Of a stretch of 64,000 nt of DNA, positions 57,600 through 64,000 are shown piece by piece. Position numbers and translations under genes: made by a program. This stretch comes from Paralithodes platypus. Lineage: Eukaryota; Arthropoda; Malacostraca; Decapoda; Lithodidae. The DNA lies in NCBI GenBank assembly GCA_032716605.1, contig CM064519.1, positions 20,500,148 through 20,564,147 of the forward strand, in the 5' to 3' direction. How positions within the stretch are numbered: the stretch's first letter is position 1; each line of letters opens with the position of its first letter. The notes beneath the pieces were generated by a model, which made no database searches, was not told the origin of the DNA, and saw only the letters and a list, made by a program, of their open reading frames with translations.

Positions 57600-57800
57600 A
57601 TGGCGGTACGATGTATAATATTTGTTTTAGTTTTTTTATCTCCGCTAAAGGTATTTGCAGGTGGAGATTATGTTATTGTCTTCGTAGTGGCTATTTGTCT
57701 GTCTGTTTGTAAAATTAATTCTAAAAAACACTAAGAGTGCCTTTAATAAAACTTGGTCAGGACTATCATTGTTTACTAGATCAAATTATATTTCGGTGAC
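57600..57800 (+). repeat. Probable transposon fragment with short open frame
   Basis: A 44-codon frame from ATG 57600 starts MAVRCIIFVLVFLSPLKVFA, which looks like a signal peptide. However, the DNA from 'ctccgctaaaggtatttgca' to 'ctgtctgtttgtaaaatt' and 'aataaaacttggtcagg' has the style of a dispersed repeat I associate with many invertebrate genomes. I favour a repeat fragment over a gene. Confidence 0.3.
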
Positions 57801-57977
57801 ATTTTGATGATCCCCTCTCAGCAATACCCTAAATGAAACTCCATGCACAAAAGATTAAGTTTTACATAATTTTCAAGATATTCACTGTGATACTATTTCC
57901 CCAGAGAATTCAATCCTACTAAACAAAATAAATATACTTCTAAAAGGGTACAGTCATGGTCAAGAACTGAAACCCTC

Positions 57978-57978
<1 letters not shown>

Positions 57979-58028
<50 letters not shown>

Positions 58029-58031
58029 CAC
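57979..58031. repeat. A-run and (CA)n
   Basis: About 35 A followed by CA repeats. This could be a degraded retroposon tail. Confidence 0.95.
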
Positions 58032-58036
58032 AGCTA

Positions 58037-58253
58037 ACATTAACTCCGTCTATACCAGCGACGTCTTTTTAATAATATTGTAGCTATACTTAGACGATTT
58101 TGTGCAGTTTAAGAAGGATCTTTCGTAGTAAAAAGGGTTAAGTGAGATAGTTCAAAGCATGTTACTTGCCGGAGGCCCTTTTCAAATTGCATAAAATCGT
58201 CTAATAGTAGCCAGAATATAGTTAAAAGGACGTCACCGGTACAGAATGGGTTA
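58037..58253. mobile_element. FB1 foldback element, complete
   Basis: Starts TTAACTCCGTCTATACC and ends 'cgtcaccggtacagaatggg' plus 'ttaa'. Inner arms are 'agacgattttgtgcagttta' and 'tgcataaaatcgtctaatag'. It carries the intact TTAA ('gcagtttaagaagga') that is the MITE insertion site in the 46085 copy. Confidence 0.82.
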
Positions 58254-58754
58254 ACTATAAGTGACCCCCAGTAAGTTGATCTTTGTAGCTCAACCAGTTT
58301 ATTGATATAGTTTGGGAATGTATACGAATTGCCATAACAAAAATTGTTCAGTCATTCCTGTCCACGACTGTACAGTCGGTTATTAATGCTGATACATATA
58401 TTTGTGAAGCTGTTTTGGGTTGAGTTGAAGCTTCTTAGTAACTATTTACCTGATATTTCCTCACATTTATACAGGTGTTTTATGTTGTTCTTATTACCTT
58501 CACGTGATTGTATTCAGCTTAGGAATAATCTCCAGGAAACAAAAAAGTATGAAAAGGGAATTCAAAACGTTCATAATAACTTAATCTTTGAAGGAATATT
58601 GGTAGAGATAAACCCAATATATAATTATAAGGATATAAAAGTATATCAAATAGTTACGGGTAAATCAATATCAATATAACCAAACTGTTGTTATATACCT
58701 TATTATATACCCTTGACATTGTGAGGGCAATGGCTTATTAAAAGTTAAATCTCT
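58254..58754. other. AT-rich DNA without a convincing gene
   Basis: A 111-codon frame at 58344-58679 overlaps 'cacgtgattgtattcagctt' and 'aggaataatct', which is FB1-arm-like, so the frame is probably repeat-derived. Confidence 0.4.
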
Positions 58755-58935
58755 TGAGTACCTACAACGCTATTTTACATTTGACCAAGGTTATCAATGA
58801 GTTGATGCAGTTTAAGAAGGATATCTAGGAATAATAAAGGTAGAAACAACTGCAATAAACTTCCTCAATTTCTTCTTAAACTGAATATCATCCAATGATA
58901 TAAACATAAAATTGGGGGTAATTTAACTAATGGCT
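58755..58935. mobile_element. FB1-related foldback, diverged
   Basis: Inner arms 'gttgatgcagtttaagaagg' and 'tttcttcttaaactgaatat' with 'catccaatgatat' are complementary. The ends are diverged. Confidence 0.55.
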
Positions 58936-58979
58936 TAGTGACGTCATCTCGGTCTAGTGTGTGTGTTTAATTTTAAAGC

Positions 58980-59690
58980 TAGTATGGCAGGTAAGTAGGT
59001 AAGTGGATGTGTAAGTAGGTAGGTAGGTAGGAAGTAAGGTGGGAGGTAGGTAGGTGGGCGTGGGAGTAGATAGGTAGGTAGGTAGGGATGGAGGTGATTA
59101 GATAGGGTAGGTAGGTAGGTGTATGGGGAGAGAGGGACGAAGGGAGGGAGGGAAGGAAAAGAGGGAGGAAGGTCGGTGGACAGGTGAGTAGGTAGGTAGA
59201 TATGGAAGGAGGGAGATGGGTGGGTTTGTGAGTAGGCTGGTAGGTAGTCAGGTGAGTGGATGAGTAGGTAGGGATGGAAGGAGGGTAGTGGGTGGTTCTG
59301 CGTAGGTAGGAAGGTAGGTAGGGTGGGTGAGTAAATAGATAAGGAAGAATGGAGGGTAGTGTGTGGGTTTGTAAGTAGGCTGGTAGGTAGTCAGGTGGGT
59401 GGATGAGTAGGTAGGGAAGGGAGATTGGAGGGTATGGGGTGGGTCTGTAAGTAGACTGGTAGATAGTCAGGTGGTGGGTGAGTAGCTAGGGAAGGGAGGG
59501 AGGTGGGTCTGTGTAGGTAGGAAGGTAAATAGGTGGGTAGGTAAGGAAGTAAGGTAGGAGGGGAGGGAGGGAGGTAGGTGGATAGATGAGTAGGTAGATA
59601 TGAAGGTGGATGGGTGAGTAGGTTGTTAGTAGGTGAATGGGAAAAATAGTTAAGTAGGTAAGAAACACTCTTAAAAATATACAGCAACAG
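58980..59690. repeat. GGTA/AGGT-rich degenerate array
   Basis: (AGGT)n-type words with longer units such as 'gtaggctggtaggtagtcag' and 'gggaaggg' recurring at about 120 base spacing between 59225 and 59480. Confidence 0.9.
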
Positions 59691-60225
59691 GTAGGTACGT
59701 AAGGCGGTACATAAATACGCAGACATACTGGAAATATAATTATACAGTCAACACAAATTTATATATACAGTTACTGTATATGTAAATATACGTCAGGTAG
59801 GTAATGCTATTTGTATGGTAAATGGAGAGAACGCATTTTAAATTATGAGAATCAAAAAGGTATATAAACTCATCGGGTATATATACTGATGGTGAGTTAC
59901 CTTTCTATCCTTGTATAAAGTGGGTTCAGTACCAACAATACTGTATATCTTTAAGTGGATAGATTATTATGATTATTATGGACACTTTAATTGACCTTTT
60001 TATACCAATATTTCCTTACAGAGCACAACATTCACTATTTATAATCCAGTCGTGTTCTGTAAACCGGTACATAATACAATACAACAGTGAAAACCTTAAA
60101 TACTTGTTTAACGTGTATGTACAATATTAAAGATACCAAAATTAACTAAGATAGTCTTCAATTTAACGGCGAAATAAGACTTAATGTTCGTTCTCTCTGA
60201 TCTCGGAGTATCTCTCTTCCTCCCT
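59691..60225. other. AT-rich spacer
   Basis: Nothing recognised. Confidence 0.4.
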
Positions 60226-60905
60226 CCCTCTTACTCACTCTCTCTCTCTCTTCAATCAGTCTGCCTGTCTACCTTCCCACCTCTTCTTACTCTCACTCAC
60301 TCATTCAGTCTCACTAACTCATTCAGTCTCACTCACTCATTCACTCTCACTCACTCATTCACTCTCACTCACTTATTCAGTCTCTCACTCATTCACTCTC
60401 ACTCACTCATTCAGTCTCACTCACTCATTCAGTCTCACTCACTCATTCACTCTCACTCACTCATTCAGTCTCACTCACTCTCACTCACTCATTCAGTCTC
60501 ACTCACTCATTCAGTCTCACTCACTCATTCACTCTCACTCACTCACTCATTCACTCTCACTCACTCACTCATTCACTCTCACTCACTCATTCACTCTCAC
60601 TCACTCATTCAGTCTCACTCACTCATTCACTCTCACTCACTCATTCAGTCTCACTCACGCATTCAGTCTCACTCACTCATTCAGTCTCACTCACTCATTC
60701 ACTCTCACTCACTCATTCAGTCTCACTCACTCATTCAGTCTCACTCACTCATTCACTCTCACTCACTCATTCAGTCTCACTCACTCATTCACTCTCACTC
60801 ACTCATTCACTCTCACTCGCTCATTCACTCTCACTCACTCATTCACTCCAATCTGTCTGCCTTTCCACCTCTTCTCCCTCTCACTCTCTCTCTCTCTCTC
60901 TCTCT
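60226..60905. repeat. ~18 bp (CTCACTCACTCATTCAGT) array
   Basis: About 30 units with ATTCAGTCT or ATTCACTCT. (TC)n tracts lie on both sides. Confidence 0.96.
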
Positions 60906-61060
60906 CGGCAGCCACATGGTCTGCCTCTCCGCACCTCAATTAACAACTCATTAGCGATCAATCAGACGCCGGTGATTGAGTCTGCTGATCCATAAGGGGG
61001 TGGGGGGTGGGGCTTTGTAAGTAGGGTGTAAGTTGAATGTAAGTACTGTCTAAGTAACTA
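60906..61060. other. Spacer
   Basis: Nothing recognised. Confidence 0.35.
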
Positions 61061-61061
<1 letters not shown>

Positions 61062-61109
<48 letters not shown>

Positions 61110-61121
61110 AACACACACACA
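61062..61121. repeat. (CA)n microsatellite
   Basis: About 58 bases of CA with two interruptions. Confidence 0.97.
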
Positions 61122-61485
61122 ATTAGTTGGCGATAATTAAATGAGTGTGTAAAAGCAACGTGTACCAATTATACGCATGTAAAGTTGGTGACTTGTACTA
61201 CTAATGGTTAATAGAAGTGTAGTAGTAGTTCGAAAAATATATGATTAAACTCCCCCCCCCCCCCCCCAATAGACACCGTTCTGAGGAACTGGAGGAGGGG
61301 GGTAGGGGTGGGGGTGGGGCGGGGTGGGGATTCTGGCCTCATTATACTGAATGGAGTTTAGTATATAAAAGGCCTAAACAAAAGTACCTCCAGCGGCCGA
61401 CTATTTATGTCCGAAACTGCAGTCCAACATGAAATAGTTTCGAGGTAAATGAAGAATTATTTAAAATATTCAAAGTATTTGTTAC
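61122..61485. other. Spacer with C-run and G-rich stretch
   Basis: C-run at 61251-61267 and GGGGTGGGG words at 61298-61329. No gene. Confidence 0.4.
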
Positions 61486-61676
61486 CATAGTCTGTATATT
61501 TCCAGCTGACGGCAATTTGAAATATGTTCATGTTGATTACTCAGCTATTACGAAGATAATCTAGCGATATGTGTATCAATAATGATAACTCGGTATTCAT
61601 GCGATGCAGGGACATAGCAGTAACCGGTAGTGTTAGGAGAGTTAATTTACTGTCAGCTGTAAAATAACAGCCTATA
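61486..61676. mobile_element. MITE-B, right terminus amplified
   Basis: The left end is 'catagtctgtatatttccag' with 'ctga', the right complement 'tataggctgttattttacag' with 'ctga'. Inner words 'gattactcagctattacgaa' and 'ggtattcatgcgatgcaggg' match the other MITE-B copies. Confidence 0.85.
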
Positions 61677-62413
61677 GGTAGATTAGTACCGTATATATAA
61701 TAACAGCCTATAGGTAGATTAGTACCGTATATATAATAACAGCCTATAGGTAGATTAGTACCGTATATATAATAACAGCCTATAGGTAGATTAGTACCGT
61801 ATATATAATAACAGCCTATAGGTAGATTAGTACCGTATATATAATAACAGCCTATAGGTAGAATAGTACCGTATATATAATAACAGCCTATAGGTAGATT
61901 AGTACCGTATATATAATAACAGCCTATAGGTAGAATAGTACCGTATATAATAACAGCCTATAGGTAGATTAGTACCGTATATATAATAACAGCCTATAGG
62001 TAGATTAGTACCGTATATATAATAACAGCCTATAGGTAGATTAGTACCGTATATATAACAGCCTATAGGTAGATTAGTACCGTATATATAATAACAGCCT
62101 ATAGGTAGATTAGTACCGTATATATAATAACAGCCTATAGGTAGATTAGTACCGTATATAATAATAGCCTATAGGTAGATTAGTACCGTATATATAATAA
62201 CAGCCTATAGGTAGATTAGTACCGTATATATAATAACAGCCTATAGGTAGATTAGTACCGTATATATAATAACAGCCTATAGGTAGATTAGTACCGTATA
62301 TAATAATAGCCTATAGGTAGATTAGTACCGTATATATAATAACAGCCTATAGGTAGATTAGTACCGTATATATAATAACAGCCTATAGGTAGATTAGTAC
62401 CGTATATATAATA
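61677..62413. repeat. 36 bp satellite containing a MITE terminus, about 20 copies
   Basis: Units contain 'aataacagcctatag' (the outer end of the MITE-B right terminal repeat) plus 'gtagattagtaccgtatata'. A few units are two or four bases shorter in the TATATA step. Copies are nearly identical. Confidence 0.97.
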
Positions 62414-62726
62414 AAACTTGCTAGGTTAGTGGGAAGTAGCTAGAGAAATAACGTTGTGTATCTAACATGTATTTATGCAACGATAAAGTAAAAACAGGGA
62501 ACTGCAAGCAGATAGAATTATGTTTTGGTCACAACATAAATTACCTACTAAATTAGCTTCCTTACAATGTATACACAACTAAAGTTTCTTCACACATTCG
62601 CCATACTCTGCCTCAGTTTGTATATAACAGTAATAATAACACTACTTACAGTCTACTTCAGTCTATGATTACATTTTGACCTATCTATTGTAATAATTTC
62701 ATAATTTTTTTACTTTGCTTGAAGGC
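62414..62726. other. AT-rich spacer
   Basis: Nothing recognised. Confidence 0.4.
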
Positions 62727-62925
62727 AATAACCCTTCTGTACCAGCGACCTCTTTTTTCATTGTAATATAGCCATAGTTAGACAACTTTGTGCAGCTTAA
62801 GAAGAATATGTAGTAGTAAAAAGGGTTAATTAAAATAGTTCGAGACCTGTTAATTGTTAGAGGTTTTCCTAAAGTGAATAACATCGTCCATTAGTAGCCA
62901 GTAGTATGGTACTGTATAGTATACA
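62727..62925. mobile_element. FB1 foldback element
   Basis: Starts 'ataacccttctgtaccagcg', with inner arms 'agacaactttgtgcagctta' and 'gtgaataacatcgtccatta'. The middle 'agtagtaaaaagggttaa' is nearly identical to that at 58125-58142. Confidence 0.75.
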
Positions 62926-63040
62926 TCTTCTATTTTTTTTTGCAATTGAAAAATGTTCTTCAGACACAATGCCACCAGCCAATCAAGTCGACATAGAGTT
63001 CTTTAGTTCAAAGGGAAAGGTCCAAACACGCAAACAAAAA

Positions 63041-64000
63041 ACAGTACTGTAGGTAGCTTACTGAGTCCCAATGGTAAAACCCAGTACTGTAGGTAGCTTA
63101 CTGAGTCCCAATGGTAGAACCCAGTACTGTAGGTAGCTTACTGAGTCCCAATGGTAAAACCCAGTACTGTAGGTAGCTTACTGAGTCCCAATGGTAAAAC
63201 CCAGTACTGTAGGTAGCTTACTGAGTCCCAATGGTACCCAGTACTGTAGGTAGCTTACTGAGTCCCAATGGTAAAACCCAGTACTGTAGGTAGCTTACTG
63301 AGTCCCAATGGTAAAACCCAGTACTGTAGGTAGCTTACTGAGTCCCAATGGTAAAACCCAGTACTGTAGGTAGCTTACTGAGTCCCAATGGTAAAACCCA
63401 GTACTGTAGGTAGCTTACTGAGTCCCAATGGTAAAACCCAGTACTGTAGGTAGCTTACTGAGTCCCAATGGTAAAACCCAGTACTGTAGGTAGCTTACTG
63501 AGTCCCAATGGTAAAACCCAGTACTGTAGGTAGCTTACTGAGTCCCAATGGTAAAACCCAGTACTGTAGGTAGCTTACTGAGTCCCAATGGTAAAACCCA
63601 GTACTGTAGGTAGCTTACTGAGTCCCAATGGTAGAACCCAGTACTGTAGGTAGCTTACTGAGTCCCAATGGTAAAACCCAGTACTGTAGGTAGCTTACTG
63701 AGTCCCAATGGTAAAACCCAGTACTGTAGGTAGCTTACTGAGTCCCAATGGTAAAACACAGTACTGTAGGTAGCTTACTGAGTCCCAATGGTAAAACCCA
63801 GTACTGTAGGTAGCTTACTGAGTCCCAATGGTAAAACCCAGTACTGTAGGTAGCTTACTGAGTCCCAATGGTAAAACCCAGTACTGTAGGTAGCTTACTG
63901 AGTCCCAATGGTAAAACCCAGTACTGTAGGTAGCTTACTGAGTCCCAATGGTAAAACCCAGTACTGTAGGTAGCTTACTGAGTCCCAATGGTAAAACCCA
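63041..64000. repeat. 40 bp satellite, at least 24 copies, continues past window
   Basis: Units contain 'cagtactgtaggtagcttac' and 'tgagtcccaatggta'. Copies are nearly identical; the rare changes are AAAACCC to AGAACCC, one ACAC variant and one unit lacking three A. The right border is not in the window. Confidence 0.98.

Noticed and set aside
57600..57734. Signal-peptide-like 44-codon frame
   Set aside because: The surrounding sequence reads as a dispersed repeat, and hydrophobic short frames are common in T-rich DNA.
58344..58679. 111-codon frame as a possible gene
   Set aside because: Overlaps FB1-arm-like sequence and is AT-rich, consistent with chance.
63041..64000. Regular 40 bp repeats as a possible CRISPR array
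   Set aside because: There are no variable spacers between constant repeats, the whole unit is conserved, and the context is eukaryotic.

Overview
The window is eukaryotic, intergenic or intronic DNA that is almost entirely repetitive. It holds long (GA/TC)n, (GT/CA)n and trinucleotide tracts, at least twenty tandem arrays with 12-60 bp units, many short inverted-repeat elements, broken non-LTR retrotransposons, and one 100-base assembly gap at 19601-19700. Most long open frames are read-through of tandem arrays whose unit lacks stops, not genes. A (CCTAA)n tract, the canonical arthropod telomere motif, lies at 56671-56706. With the very heavy microsatellite load, this makes a decapod-like crustacean my best guess; this is inference from sequence style, not a database match.

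Layout. 1-15 kb: two copies of a ~300 bp TTAA-flanked MITE ('TTAA-MITE') at 3.3-4.2 kb, a partial copy at the left edge, further copies at 11.1 and 12.9 kb, and arrays of 18 bp (283-1473), 39 bp (6859-7441), degenerate C/T-rich (8540-9845) and 27 bp (13755-14307). 15-29 kb: two closely related copies of a CR1/L2-like LINE ('LINE-X'), both bounded by (TC)n on both sides. The second is split by a 516 bp retroposon with a 12 bp target-site duplication. Between them is a 5'-truncated poly-A LINE ('LINE-Y') on the minus strand. 29-38 kb: MITEs, a TTAA-MITE swollen to 2.6 kb by about 98 copies of a 23 bp satellite, a decayed LINE-X relative, and a 348 bp near-perfect palindrome. 38-50 kb: microsatellites, a LINE-Y 3' end with poly-A tail, nested MITEs, and the only plausible host-gene piece, a 25-codon signal-peptide-like exon with a splice donor at 48279-48353. 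50-64 kb: purine-rich arrays, TTAA-MITEs, a palindrome with telomeric repeats at its centre, and large satellites that run off the right edge.

The recurring theme is a link between inverted-repeat elements and satellite birth. In two TTAA-MITE copies an array sits at the same internal position, just before the terminal end. In two other MITE families the tandem unit includes the element's own terminal inverted repeat. Two more arrays directly abut TTAA-MITE ends. Several elements share TTAA sites, including one clean nested insertion at 46151-46479 that defines the element ends and its TTAA duplication. No intact protein-coding gene, functional RNA gene or CRISPR array was found.
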